A stretch of 23,610 nucleotides of DNA from UMGS755 sp045132895 (lineage in GTDB: Bacteria; Bacillota; Clostridia; UBA1381; UBA9506): assembly GCA_045132895.1 (NCBI GenBank), contig JBGUTC010000027.1:1-23610 (forward strand), in the 5' to 3' direction. Position 1 is the stretch's first letter, and each line of letters opens with the position of its first letter. The notes beneath the pieces are model-generated. The model did no database searches. It was not told the origin of the DNA and saw only the letters and a program-made list of their open reading frames with translations. This document shows, piece by piece, positions 14,169 to 22,425 of this stretch. A program made the position numbers and the translations under genes.

Positions 14169-16299
14169 ATCCGATGAACCGAACGATGGTGGTCAACAAA
14201 AAGAAGAGCATCATGCCGAGGAGAGTGGGGAGCAGAAATCCAACGGCGGCCCATTTGAAACTGCCGGTTTCTTTTTTTATGCTGATGAGTGTGGTGGAGC
14301 AGGGCCAATGCATCAGGGAAAAAATCATGGTACAAAGAGCAGTCAGCCAGGTCCAACCGTTATCTATCAAAAGAATACGGAGTGTTTCTAAGCTGGGCAG
14401 GTCTGTCAACGTGCTGCCGGAAAGGTATGCCATAATGGCAATGGGCAGAACAATTTCGTTGGCGGGAAACCCCAGGATAAAGGCGACCAATATGACGCCG
14501 TCTAAGCCGAGTAGTCGGGCGAAGGGGTCTAACATATCGGCACAGTGGGTAAGGAGAGAGGAGTCGCCGAATGTGAGGTTTGTCATGAGGTAAATCACAA
14601 GCCCTGCCGGTGCTGCAACGGAAACGGCACGCCCTAAAACAAATAAGGTTCTGTCAAAAACGGAGCGTACAATCAAACTCCCGATTTGCGGGCGGCGATA
14701 GGGAGGGAGTTCCAAGGTAAAAGACGAGGGCACTCCTTTTAAAATTGTTTTAGACAACAGTTTAGATGATATCAGTGTCATGACAATCCCCAAAACGATG
14801 ATGGCTGTCAGTAAGACAGCGGAAGCTAAACTCGAGAAAAACCCAGTGGAACTTGTAACAAAAAAGATGGAAATAATCGTTATCAGCGTCGGAAAACGAC
14901 CGTTACAGGGCACGAAATTGTTTGTCAAAATGGCAATCAAGCGCTCTCTGGGAGAGTCAATAATCCGGCTGCCGATGACACCAACAGCGTTACAACCAAA
15001 GCCCATGCACATAGTTAGCGCCTGCTTTCCGCAAGCACTGCATTTTTTAAAACTATGGTCTAAATTAAAGGCAACACGGGGTAGGTACCCCAGATCTTCC
15101 AAAAGTGAGAACAGAGGGAAGAAGATAGCCATAGGCGGCAACATGACCGACACAACCCAGGCAAGAACACGGTACATGCCCAGGATTAAAGGGTCGTGGA
15201 GCCAAAGGGGCATGCCGATGCCCAGGCAGATGGCTGACAGAGAATCCTGCAATCCAAACAGCAGGGAGGAGAGCCATGCGGAAAGAAAATTGGCACCGCT
15301 GATTGTAATCCACAGGATTAACAGCAATAATAAAAGCATGACCGGAATACCGGTTTTACGGCTCGTTAAAAAACGGTCTATGGCAAGTTGTTGGCGGTTA
15401 TAGTCCGGTGCGCGGTACTGAATAACTTTCCGGCAAATTGACTCGGAAAAAGAAAAAATATCTTCTACGATTGCATCCTGCAGTTGTTCGGCGTTATATC
15501 CCTTTTCGGATAACTGATTTTTGGCGGCGACAATCGCGCGGGTCAAAGAGGAAGACGCGTCGGGAACTGTCTGTAACATCTGCCGGAGATTTTCTTTATA
15601 CCCATCTTCTTCCGTTAACAATTTAAGAGAAAGCCAGCGTGGATTTGGGGTTTTAATAACAGCAGAAACTTCAGGCTCTAACAAGGCAACGGCAGACTCA
15701 ATTTCCGGCCGATAAGGGATGTTCCGGGGAGAAGAGTCCCTTTTTTCTGTGATCAGGCGGACTTCTTCCATCAAATCGGAAAGTCCGTTTCCGTTTCTGG
15801 CGCTGGTAGGAATGACCGGAATACCCAACAGGCCGGATAAAGCCCTTGCATCAATGTGTATATGCTTCTTTTTGGCCTCATCCATTAAATTCAGGCAGAG
15901 AACAACTTTCGATGTTATTTCAAGGGTTTGCAAAACCAGATTTAAATTGCGTTGGAGGCAGGTTGCGTCGCAAACAATAACCACGGCATCAGCTTCGCCA
16001 AAGCAAAGGAAATCCCGGGCGACCTCTTCTTCAGCAGAATGTGCAACTAAGGAGTATGCACCCGGGATATCTACCAAAATGTAGTTTTTCTTTTTATATG
16101 TATATCGTCCGCGGGCGCTGCCCACAGTTTTTCCGGGCCAGTTACCGGTATGCTGGTGCATACCGGTTAAGTAGTTAAACACCGTACTTTTTCCGACATT
16201 GGGATTCCCGGCCAGCGCAATGACAATATCATCGGCTTTTTGTTTAAAATTTGTCCGGGCGGTGGCATTGTGCCCGGTAGAACTTTTAGTCAGTCCCAT
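14167..16299 (-). CDS. feoB: Ferrous iron transporter FeoB
   Basis: This 710-residue protein has an N-terminal G domain with G1 GNPNVGKST (31-39), G2 region HTGNWPGKTVG, G3 DIPGAYSL, G4 NLMDEA and G5 SARNGNG. A helical GDI-like linker and a C-terminal membrane domain with two gate-type repeats follow (for example MPLWLHDPLILGMY and GMPLW/ACGKQALTMCMGFGCNAVG). It imports Fe2+ with nucleotide hydrolysis. The start at 16299 follows AAGGAGGAG; an upstream in-frame extension to 16515 runs through feoA in another frame and is rejected. About 24 residues precede the G domain, slightly longer than typical. It lies 14 bp downstream of feoA. No FeoC-like gene follows. Confidence 0.95.
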   Translation of the reverse strand: MGLTKSSTGHNATARTNFKQKADDIVIALAGNPNVGKSTVFNYLTGMHQHTGNWPGKTVGSARGRYTYKKKNYILVDIPGAYSLVAHSAEEEVARDFLCFGEADAVVIVCDATCLQRNLNLVLQTLEITSKVVLCLNLMDEAKKKHIHIDARALSGLLGIPVIPTSARNGNGLSDLMEEVRLITEKRDSSPRNIPYRPEIESAVALLEPEVSAVIKTPNPRWLSLKLLTEEDGYKENLRQMLQTVPDASSSLTRAIVAAKNQLSEKGYNAEQLQDAIVEDIFSFSESICRKVIQYRAPDYNRQQLAIDRFLTSRKTGIPVMLLLLLLILWITISGANFLSAWLSSLLFGLQDSLSAICLGIGMPLWLHDPLILGMYRVLAWVVSVMLPPMAIFFPLFSLLEDLGYLPRVAFNLDHSFKKCSACGKQALTMCMGFGCNAVGVIGSRIIDSPRERLIAILTNNFVPCNGRFPTLITIISIFFVTSSTGFFSSLASAVLLTAIIVLGIVMTLISSKLLSKTILKGVPSSFTLELPPYRRPQIGSLIVRSVFDRTLFVLGRAVSVAAPAGLVIYLMTNLTFGDSSLLTHCADMLDPFARLLGLDGVILVAFILGFPANEIVLPIAIMAYLSGSTLTDLPSLETLRILLIDNGWTWLTALCTMIFSLMHWPCSTTLISIKKETGSFKWAAVGFLLPTLLGMMLFFLLTTIVRFIG

Positions 16300-16313
16300 G
16301 TTTCTTCTCCTCC

Positions 16314-16553
16314 TTACAATTTTGAATAAGTGACTTGCACCTGTCTGGCATCTTCTGTTCGCAAAGCAATGACGGCGCCACAGACCAGGTATGCCCGGGG
16401 ATCGCCTGCGGGGCTTTGGTACAGGCAGGTGGTTTCGGCATGAGGAGTCAGACCGATGTCTAATAGTCTCCGGCGGATGTTTTCGTTTGCTTTTAAACTT
16501 TTTACACGGGCGCACGTTCCCACCGGAATACGGCTTAAATCTGTATATATCAT
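16314..16553 (-). CDS. feoA: Ferrous iron transport protein FeoA
   Basis: This 79-residue protein of SH3-like fold has the family pattern LSRIPVGTCARVKSL, RRRLLDIGLTP and CGAVIALRTEDARQVQV. FeoA is a small cytosolic partner needed for FeoB function. It directly precedes feoB on the same strand. The start at 16553 has GAGG nine bases upstream. Confidence 0.93.
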   Translation of the reverse strand: MIYTDLSRIPVGTCARVKSLKANENIRRRLLDIGLTPHAETTCLYQSPAGDPRAYLVCGAVIALRTEDARQVQVTYSKL

Positions 16554-16587
16554 GAATGTTACCTCGCTATCCAGTTCTGTTATTTTC

Positions 16588-16617
16588 AGTATATGCCTTT
16601 GCGTGGTTTTTTGTGAA
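16588..16617 (-). promoter_or_regulatory. Possible promoter of feoAB
   Basis: On the minus strand TTCACA (16612-16617), an 18-base spacer, and TATACT (16588-16593). It lies between the regulator operon's terminator and feoA. I see no convincing Fur or DtxR palindrome over it. Confidence 0.45.
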
Positions 16618-16630
16618 AGATACGGGTCTT

Positions 16631-16678
16631 AAAGATAAAAGGTGGAAAATCTTTCAGATTTTCCACCTTTTATCTTTT
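16631..16678 (-). terminator. Terminator of the two-component operon
   Basis: A perfect 22-bp inverted repeat (16631-16652 with 16656-16677) has a 3-base loop. On the minus strand the GGTGGAAAATCT core hairpin is followed by TTTTATCTTT. It starts 4 bases after the regulator stop codon. Confidence 0.85.
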
Positions 16679-16682
16679 GAGT

Positions 16683-17360
16683 TTACACTGAAATCCGATA
16701 GAGCATACAAGGTCTGCCACCGGTTCCGTAGTTCATGTCTGCAATCACGATGCCTGTTTCGGCAAGATATGTCATGTATCTTCTTACCGTCACTCCCGTG
16801 AGCCCCACTTTTTCTGCAATTTCATCACCTGTAAGCCATTTGTTTTTGTTTTCTTTTAGGTGCTCAATAATAGTCTGCAAGGTCTTTTCCTGTATGCCTT
16901 TGGGATAAAGTTCATTTGCCCTCTTCCGCGATTTATTTATCAGAAAGTCAATGTTTTTCTGATTGACCGTATCCAGGTCTTTTAATGCTTCAGTTTGCAC
17001 AATAAACTTATCAAGTGCCACCTTAAAACGTTCGAAAGTAAACGGCTTAACCAAATAATCTACTACGCCGAGGTGTAATCCTTCTTTCAACTGCTCTCTT
17101 TCATTGGCTGCTGTTACCATAATGACATCAACGGAAATTTTCTTTTTGCGTATCTGTCTGAGCGTTTCAAAGCCATCCATATATGGCATATATACATCCA
17201 GGATTATTAAGTCAACCTCATTTTCGTCAAGGTATTCCAGCGCACTGTTTCCGTCGTTACATTTATGTGTCACTTCAAAATTTTTATGACGGCTTACAAA
17301 TTGTTCGTTTATCATAGCGACCATAGGGTCATCTTCTACAATTAAAACTCTATACATCAT
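16683..17360 (-). CDS. CitB/DcuR/MalR-type response regulator
   Basis: This 225-residue protein has a receiver domain with the acidic pocket E9-D10-D11, phospho-acceptor D55 in LIILDVYMP, T83 and K105 (VKPFTF). A linker and a C-terminal helix-turn-helix of the CitB/DcuR family follow: WLTGDEIAEKVGLTGVTVRR, then YGTGGRPCMLYRI. Family members control uptake and metabolism of citrate, malate, fumarate or succinate. It lies 13 bp downstream of its sensor kinase. Two adjacent ATGs (17360 and 17357) follow GGAGG; the second has better spacing. Its likely targets include the divergent operon at 19219. Confidence 0.93.
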   Translation of the reverse strand: MMYRVLIVEDDPMVAMINEQFVSRHKNFEVTHKCNDGNSALEYLDENEVDLIILDVYMPYMDGFETLRQIRKKKISVDVIMVTAANEREQLKEGLHLGVVDYLVKPFTFERFKVALDKFIVQTEALKDLDTVNQKNIDFLINKSRKRANELYPKGIQEKTLQTIIEHLKENKNKWLTGDEIAEKVGLTGVTVRRYMTYLAETGIVIADMNYGTGGRPCMLYRISV

Positions 17361-17373
17361 ATACCTCCGAACG

Positions 17374-19011
17374 TTATCTTGAAAAGCTGACGGTAAAGGA
17401 TGTTCCGATATTTTCCTGGGACTCTACCGTTATTTTACCACCCATGGCTTCAAGCATTTCCTTTACCTGATATAGTCCTGTGCCACGGCCTTCGCCTTTG
17501 GTTGAAAAGCCGTTGTCAAAGATATGTTCTAAATTGCTTTTACTTATCCCGATACCGGTATCATCAACCGTTATAAGGAGTGCATCTTCGCGGGAATAAA
17601 TGCCAAAGTGCAGTTCTTTTTGCCTTGCGATATTTTGTATATTCATTGCATCAAATGCGTTATCTATAAGGTTACCGATGACGGTTACCATAAGCTCAGA
17701 GGGAAGATATAAATCTGTTTTTGAGTAGTGGCTTTCTTTGTTTAAGATAAACTTTATATTCAGTTCTGAGGCTCTGGCGCTTTTTCCTATTAAGAGCGCT
17801 GCTATACAGGGCTCATTAACCACAGACATAATTTTGCTGATCGTTTCTCTCTGCACAATAGAGATATTTTCAATATATGATACCGCTTCATTATACATTT
17901 CCATCTGTATAAGCCCCATGATTACATGAAGTTTATTTGTGAAATCGTGATTATTAGCTCTCATTGAGTCCACAAGGTACCGCGTTCCTGCCAGGTCTTC
18001 CATTAACTTTGTGTATTCTTCACGGTTGTGAAGAATGGCAACCGCACCAATAATTTCTCCGTTTTCCCTGATCGGGATGCAGTCAATCAGGATGTTGCGG
18101 TTATCAATGCTTTGCTCCTGAATGTTAAACTCTTTTTCACCGGTCTGAATGACATTTTTTATAAACCCATCATTACAGCAATCGGCAAATGGCGCGTTGA
18201 TCAGCTCCGTTGTTTTTTTCTTGCCAAGCATTTTTGAGGCGGAGTGATTTGCAAACTGTACAACACCGTTTTTATCTATAGCAAGCACACCTTCGTTTAA
18301 TGATTCCAGAATGTTATCACGAACCTGGAACATAGCAGAGAAAGCATTAGGCTCATATCCGTGCAAACTTTTTTTGATAGAGTCTGAAAGTTCTGTGGAT
18401 ATAATCAGTTCTATTAAAATGGCAGCAACTGTAATCAGCGCAAAGATAAAAAGTATCTGAAAAGTTTCTGACTTAATATTTTCAAGGAGCATAATGGTCA
18501 TAACAAATCCGGTGTAGTTGCCGTCTTTATCATAAACGGCTGCGTATGCACGGCGCTGCGAGCCGGAAGGGCCTGTTTCGTTTGCTGTGTAGTATTCCTT
18601 TGATACCTTTTCAAACTCCGGGATGGTTCCATCATATTTCGTACCGATTAAATCGTGATTGGAATGATACAAACGGACATTGTCACGGTTTACGAAAGAG
18701 ATCACATCGATATTGTCAAGAGTTGTTTTGAGAGAGTCGAGATACTCGTTTAACAGCTCGGTCGTTTTTTGATCATCGGGATTTTTGAGTTTGTCATCCA
18801 CAAGCGGAGAATTTGCTACAGCTTCGGCAATGTTCTGCAGGTTCTGATCTCGTTTATCTATTTCAAAATGAATATTTATCAAAGTTCCTGAAATGCCCAA
18901 AAACAAAGCAAGGGTTATGATGAGTATAAGTTGCGTGGTGAATATTTTTCTGTGTATATTTTTTATTGAAATCTGTTTTTGAGGATTTTTCAATTTCTTC
19001 TTTATCTTCAT
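17374..19011 (-). CDS. CitA/DcuS-type sensor histidine kinase
   Basis: This 545-residue protein has a basic cytoplasmic N-terminus, membrane helix about 26-48, an extracytoplasmic PAS/Cache-like domain about 49-182, membrane helix about 183-204, a cytoplasmic PAS domain about 230-330, the phospho-acceptor H355 in NNHDFTNKLHVIMGL, and an ATPase domain with N-box GNLIDNAFDA (446-455), DDTGIG (483-488) and GEGRGTGLY (506-514). In the sensor domain R113 and H116 (RLYH) and R153/R154 sit where CitA and DcuS bind carboxylates, which suggests a di- or tricarboxylate signal; this is inference from the family. SD AAGGAAG precedes the start. It is co-transcribed with the regulator. Confidence 0.93.
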   Translation of the reverse strand: MKIKKKLKNPQKQISIKNIHRKIFTTQLILIITLALFLGISGTLINIHFEIDKRDQNLQNIAEAVANSPLVDDKLKNPDDQKTTELLNEYLDSLKTTLDNIDVISFVNRDNVRLYHSNHDLIGTKYDGTIPEFEKVSKEYYTANETGPSGSQRRAYAAVYDKDGNYTGFVMTIMLLENIKSETFQILFIFALITVAAILIELIISTELSDSIKKSLHGYEPNAFSAMFQVRDNILESLNEGVLAIDKNGVVQFANHSASKMLGKKKTTELINAPFADCCNDGFIKNVIQTGEKEFNIQEQSIDNRNILIDCIPIRENGEIIGAVAILHNREEYTKLMEDLAGTRYLVDSMRANNHDFTNKLHVIMGLIQMEMYNEAVSYIENISIVQRETISKIMSVVNEPCIAALLIGKSARASELNIKFILNKESHYSKTDLYLPSELMVTVIGNLIDNAFDAMNIQNIARQKELHFGIYSREDALLITVDDTGIGISKSNLEHIFDNGFSTKGEGRGTGLYQVKEMLEAMGGKITVESQENIGTSFTVSFSR

Positions 19012-19041
19012 AATAAAGGACTTCCTTTTTGATTTTCTTAC

Positions 19042-19075
19042 TTGAAATTATAGCATACCGGGTATGAGATTTCAA
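19042..19075 (-). promoter_or_regulatory. Promoter of the kinase operon with a dyad in its spacer
   Basis: On the minus strand TTGAAA (19070-19075), a 17-base spacer, and TATAAT (19047-19052). The spacer holds the perfect palindrome CATACC-G-GGTATG (19054-19066), and TTGAAAT/ATTTCAA (19042-19048, 19069-19075) extend the symmetry outward. A protein bound here would sit between the two promoter boxes, so it could act as repressor or as a DNA-distorting activator. Autoregulation is possible. Confidence 0.75.
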
Positions 19076-19125
19076 TTTATTAACTTATTTTATGACTTTT
19101 GAAAGTAAAATAAATTTTATAAAAA

Positions 19126-19159
19126 GACAAATTATGTTTATATTTTACATAAAATTGTC
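19126..19159. promoter_or_regulatory. Large inverted repeat, candidate operator in the divergent intergenic region
   Basis: GACAAATTATGT (19126-19137) and ACATAAAATTGTC (19147-19159) are inverted with one base of offset around a 9-base AT-rich centre. The right arm overlaps the minus-35 box of the plus-strand promoter. It is a good candidate site for the adjacent CitB-type regulator. Confidence 0.6.
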
Positions 19160-19183
19160 AGCGTTTCTATGTTGTGATAGGCT
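19155..19183 (+). promoter_or_regulatory. Promoter of the SemiSWEET-like/SGNH operon
   Basis: TTGTCA (19155-19160), a 17-base spacer, and TAGGCT (19178-19183) preceded by TGA. The weak minus-10 and the flanking inverted repeat suggest activator dependence. Confidence 0.55.
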
Positions 19184-19218
19184 TTAGTACGAAATTAAAA
19201 ACAAAGGAGTTTTGTGTT

Positions 19219-19500
19219 ATGGGTTCTATTTTCGAAACAATGATGCTTGTGTGCTTCGGTTTGTCCTGGCCGATCAATGTCATTAAGGCATACAAGGCAC
19301 GAACGGCGAAAGCAACAAGTCTGCCGTTTATTCTTTTGATTTTTATCGGTTACATAGCGGGAATCGGTGCAAAGGTTATATCAGGGCAGATGAATTATGT
19401 GTTTATCGTTTATCTGCTGAACCTTGCAATCGTTTTTCTTAACATAGTAGTATATTTCAGAAATGTCGCTTTAGACAATAAATCAAGAGAAGAGGTGTAA
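19219..19500 (+). CDS. SemiSWEET/PQ-loop-like three-helix membrane protein
   Basis: This 93-residue protein has three hydrophobic helices (about 4-20, 34-52 and 58-80). The segment LSWPINVIKAYKARTAKATS joins helices 1 and 2, matching the PQ-loop position, although the PQ pair is replaced by PI (18-19). SemiSWEETs of this size dimerise to carry small sugars; transport by this protein is only a possibility. The start at 19219 is set by AAAGGAG at 19203-19209; a GTG at 19174 lacks a ribosome site and lies within the promoter. The stop is 2 bp before the next gene, so translation is coupled. It is transcribed divergently from the kinase operon. Confidence 0.75.
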   Translation: MGSIFETMMLVCFGLSWPINVIKAYKARTAKATSLPFILLIFIGYIAGIGAKVISGQMNYVFIVYLLNLAIVFLNIVVYFRNVALDNKSREEV

Positions 19501-19502
19501 AA

Positions 19503-20090
19503 ATGAGAAAACAAGAAATTAAACATTATCAGATTTTAAATGAACTTGCAGAGCAAGACGGTGTTGTTATTTTCGGCAATTCAGAAGATATTTCTATTCC
19601 GCTTTGTGAATTAAAACAGGCTTTTGGCATTAAAGAAAACTGCTATAATCGCAGTTTTGAAAATCTGACAATCAGCGAAAGTCATGACTTATATGCAGAC
19701 TGTATTTCTGCGCTATATCCCGAGACAATTCTTTTGCATATTGATGATTTAGAGAGTTTCCAATCATCTGCCGATCGCTTTACAGAGCATTATCGCAAGT
19801 TGATTGCGCAAATCAGAAAAGACAATAAAAAGTGCATAATTGGCGTTGTGTCCGCTAAGAATCATGATAACAATCATGATCTTGCACAGTTAAATAAACA
19901 GTTACAATACATAGCGGATTCCGAAAAATGTGAATTCTGTGATATTTCCGAAAAAAGAGTATGGAATCCTAAACAAAAAAGGGATGTTATTTCTTTTGTG
20001 TATAATACCGGATTTGTACATCCGCTGGAAAATAAAAGAATACTGAATGGCTTGGCTGACATGCTATTTTGTGCGAAGGATTCAATATAA
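19503..20090 (+). CDS. SGNH/GDSL-hydrolase-like protein, divergent motifs
   Basis: This 195-residue soluble protein follows the SGNH fold pattern. Block I is VVIFGNSED, where FGDS is usual, with a candidate nucleophile Ser. A Gly/Asn-bearing region reads CYNRSFENLTI, block III is degenerate in LLHIDDLESF, and the C-terminal block is GFVHPLENKRILNGLADML with the catalytic-type HP. The usual DxxH is altered: a Gly/Phe pair stands where Asp is expected (TGFVH). The active site may therefore be weakened or specialised. The start is 2 bp after the upstream stop and is preceded by AGAGG. The pairing with a small PQ-loop membrane protein suggests both act on one small molecule or envelope substrate, but no function is established. 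No signal peptide is seen. Confidence 0.65.
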   Translation: MRKQEIKHYQILNELAEQDGVVIFGNSEDISIPLCELKQAFGIKENCYNRSFENLTISESHDLYADCISALYPETILLHIDDLESFQSSADRFTEHYRKLIAQIRKDNKKCIIGVVSAKNHDNNHDLAQLNKQLQYIADSEKCEFCDISEKRVWNPKQKRDVISFVYNTGFVHPLENKRILNGLADMLFCAKDSI

Positions 20091-20133
20091 CATAGATTCG
20101 GTCATAAGTCAGGGAAAGGTATTGGTGAATTAT

Positions 20134-20173
20134 AAAAAAGACTGAACGAAGAGATTCGTTCAGTCTTTTTTTG
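20134..20173. terminator. Bidirectional terminator between the SGNH-like gene and parC-like gene
   Basis: AAAAAAGACTGAACGAA (20134-20150) pairs perfectly with TTCGTTCAGTCTTTTTT (20155-20171) around a GAGA loop, with A and T runs on either side. It serves the convergent genes. Confidence 0.95.
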
Positions 20174-20209
20174 TTGCTGCTTAGAAGAGCGTTTGATTAG
20201 TCTGTACTT

Positions 20210-22390
20210 TTATAACAATGTCATTTGTTGTCCCGGCGCGTCCTCTGGCTTTAAGTATGCGCCACGGGCAGGGATATTTCTTGTCCGGTAATAGTCAAAA
20301 TCAGTGAATGCGACTTCGTCAAGAGTGGAAATCTTCGCCAGAATACTACCTTTCTTCGGCGTCAGGACCTGAACACCCTGAGAACTTCTGGTGCTCTTAA
20401 CGGCGATTTTTGAGGTGTCGAAGATTAAAACCTTGTTGATGTCGCTCATGGCAACCAACTCGGTATCCTGAGGAAGGAAACGGATGTCGGAAATCTGAGC
20501 CTTTTCGTAGTAAGCATTTGCCAGTTTCTTGCGGTTGGTTTTTGTTTCATAACTGGAAAGGGGAACTTTGGCGATTTTTCCGTTTTCGAAGGCAAAGAGC
20601 ATAAAGCCTTCATATTTTTCCGTCATGACCATATACAGAATTTTCTCATCCGGCTCCATGCCTAAAATGTTGGGCAGGTACTCACCTAAGGCGCTGGCTT
20701 TTACATCCGGCAGGTCATAGGCTTTCACTTTATAGCAATTCTGTTTGCTGCTGAAGAACAGGAGTTCATGTTTGTTAGAACCTTCCCATTCACAGAGCAT
20801 TCGGTCATCTTCTTTAAGTTTTTGCTCAGAACTTGCACGGAGAGAAACCAGGGTGATTTTCTTAACATAGTTTTGTTCTGTCAGGAAAACTTTGACATTA
20901 TAATCCTCAATGAATGAATCCATTTCAGGCAGAACGGCATCTTCACCCTGAATAATTTCGGTGCAACGGTCTTTACCATATTTTTTCATCAGTGCGGTCA
21001 GTTCAGTGATGATGATTTTTTTCATGGCCAGGTTGCTGGCAAGGGTGGATTGAATATCCGCAATGTCGGACTTGAGTTGGTCAATATCCTCAAGGCGTTT
21101 TAAGATGTATTCTTTATTTAAATGACGCAACTTGATTTCTGCAATGAACTCAGCCTGAATCTGGTCAATCATGAAGCCTTTCATCAGGTTGGGCACAACC
21201 AGACTTTCTGCTTCCGTCTCACGAATAATCTTAACGGCTTTATCAATATCCATCAGAATCTTTTCAAGACCTAATAGCAGGTGCAGACGGTATGATTTTT
21301 TGTCCAGGTCAAATTCCAGGCGGCGCTTGATGCAGCCGAGACGGAAAGTTGTCCATTCCTTTAAAATTTCACGAACACCCATAACCTTCGGTTTTCCGTC
21401 AATCAGAATATTGAAGTTGCAACTGAAAGAATCTTCAAGGGGCGTCTGACGGAACAAACGAAGCATGAGTTTATCCGGATCGGTGCCGCGTTTTAAGTCC
21501 AGAGTCAGTTTTAAACCGGACAGATCAGTTTCGTCTCGGAGATCGGAAATATCCTTTATTTTTCCGGCTTTAGCCAATTCAATGATTTTATCCATGATGG
21601 CTTCAACGGTTGTTGTATAGGGAATTTCATATACTTCAATGCAGTTGTTTTTCTTATCGTATCTGTACTTGGAGCGAACTTTGAAACTGCCGCGGCCGGT
21701 TTCATAAATAGCCGCCAGTTCATCTTCTTTATAAATCAACTGACCACCAGTGGAAAAGTCAGGTGCAATCAGGGTTTTAGAAAGGTCACAATCAGCGTCC
21801 TTTAAATAGGCAATGGTTGTCTGGCAAACTTCATTCAGGTTAAAAGAGCAGATATTAGATGCCATGCCAACAGCGATACCCTGGTTGGAGTTTACTAAAA
21901 TATTTGGAAACGCAGTGGGGAGCAGAGTAGGCTCTTTCAACTCGCCGTCATAGTTATCCACGAAGTCAACGGTGTTCTTATCAATATCACCGAAAACATC
22001 GTTACAGATGGGATCCAGCTTTACTTCAGTATAACGGGGGGCGGCAAAAGCCATGTCGCGGGACTGTTGCTTACCGAAGTTTCCTTTTGAATCCACAAAA
22101 GGATGAAGCAGGGCACCGTTACCCTTGGTCAGACGGACCATGGTTTCGTAAATCGCCATATCACCGTGAGGATTCAGCTTCATGGTCTGACCCACAACGT
22201 TTGAGGATTTGGTTCTGGCAGATGTCAGCAGATTCATTTTATACATGGTGTATAAAAGCTTGCGGTGTGCTGGTTTGAAACCATCTATTTCCGGAATGGC
22301 ACGGGAAATGATAACGCTCATAGCATAGGGCATGTAGTTGGTTTCCAGAGCCTCGGTAATATTTTGTTCAATAAAATTCTCGTGATTCAT
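20210..22390 (-). CDS. parC: Type IIA topoisomerase A subunit, ParC-like (GyrA paralogue)
   Basis: This 726-residue protein has the breakage-reunion domain with IPEIDGFKPAHRKLLY, NPHGDMAIYETMVRL and the catalytic tyrosine Y120 in FAAPRYTEV, followed by the tower, a coiled-coil of about 100 residues (LEDIDQLKSDIADIQSTL region) and a shortened C-terminal beta-pinwheel. The GyrA box (QRRGGKG-type) is not present; TRSSQGVQVL stands at the comparable place, which favours a topoisomerase IV-type subunit over gyrase. M78 and E82 occupy the positions of E. coli GyrA Ser83 and Asp87. The protein cuts and rejoins DNA with an ATPase B subunit that is not encoded nearby. SD AAAGGAG precedes the start. 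It lies 35 bp downstream of tcdA. Confidence 0.88.
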   Translation of the reverse strand: MNHENFIEQNITEALETNYMPYAMSVIISRAIPEIDGFKPAHRKLLYTMYKMNLLTSARTKSSNVVGQTMKLNPHGDMAIYETMVRLTKGNGALLHPFVDSKGNFGKQQSRDMAFAAPRYTEVKLDPICNDVFGDIDKNTVDFVDNYDGELKEPTLLPTAFPNILVNSNQGIAVGMASNICSFNLNEVCQTTIAYLKDADCDLSKTLIAPDFSTGGQLIYKEDELAAIYETGRGSFKVRSKYRYDKKNNCIEVYEIPYTTTVEAIMDKIIELAKAGKIKDISDLRDETDLSGLKLTLDLKRGTDPDKLMLRLFRQTPLEDSFSCNFNILIDGKPKVMGVREILKEWTTFRLGCIKRRLEFDLDKKSYRLHLLLGLEKILMDIDKAVKIIRETEAESLVVPNLMKGFMIDQIQAEFIAEIKLRHLNKEYILKRLEDIDQLKSDIADIQSTLASNLAMKKIIITELTALMKKYGKDRCTEIIQGEDAVLPEMDSFIEDYNVKVFLTEQNYVKKITLVSLRASSEQKLKEDDRMLCEWEGSNKHELLFFSSKQNCYKVKAYDLPDVKASALGEYLPNILGMEPDEKILYMVMTEKYEGFMLFAFENGKIAKVPLSSYETKTNRKKLANAYYEKAQISDIRFLPQDTELVAMSDINKVLIFDTSKIAVKSTRSSQGVQVLTPKKGSILAKISTLDEVAFTDFDYYRTRNIPARGAYLKPEDAPGQQMTLL

Positions 22391-22425
22391 GGATGTCTCC
22401 TTTGATTATATAATAGGAATACGTC

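Noticed and set aside
16300..16515. Longer FeoB starting at 16515
   Set aside because: The extension overlaps nearly all of feoA in another frame and has no ribosome site. The start at 16299 follows a strong AAGGAGGAG.
16553..16680. Fur or DtxR box upstream of feoA
   Set aside because: No convincing palindrome of either type; the only strong inverted repeat there is the neighbouring operon's terminator.
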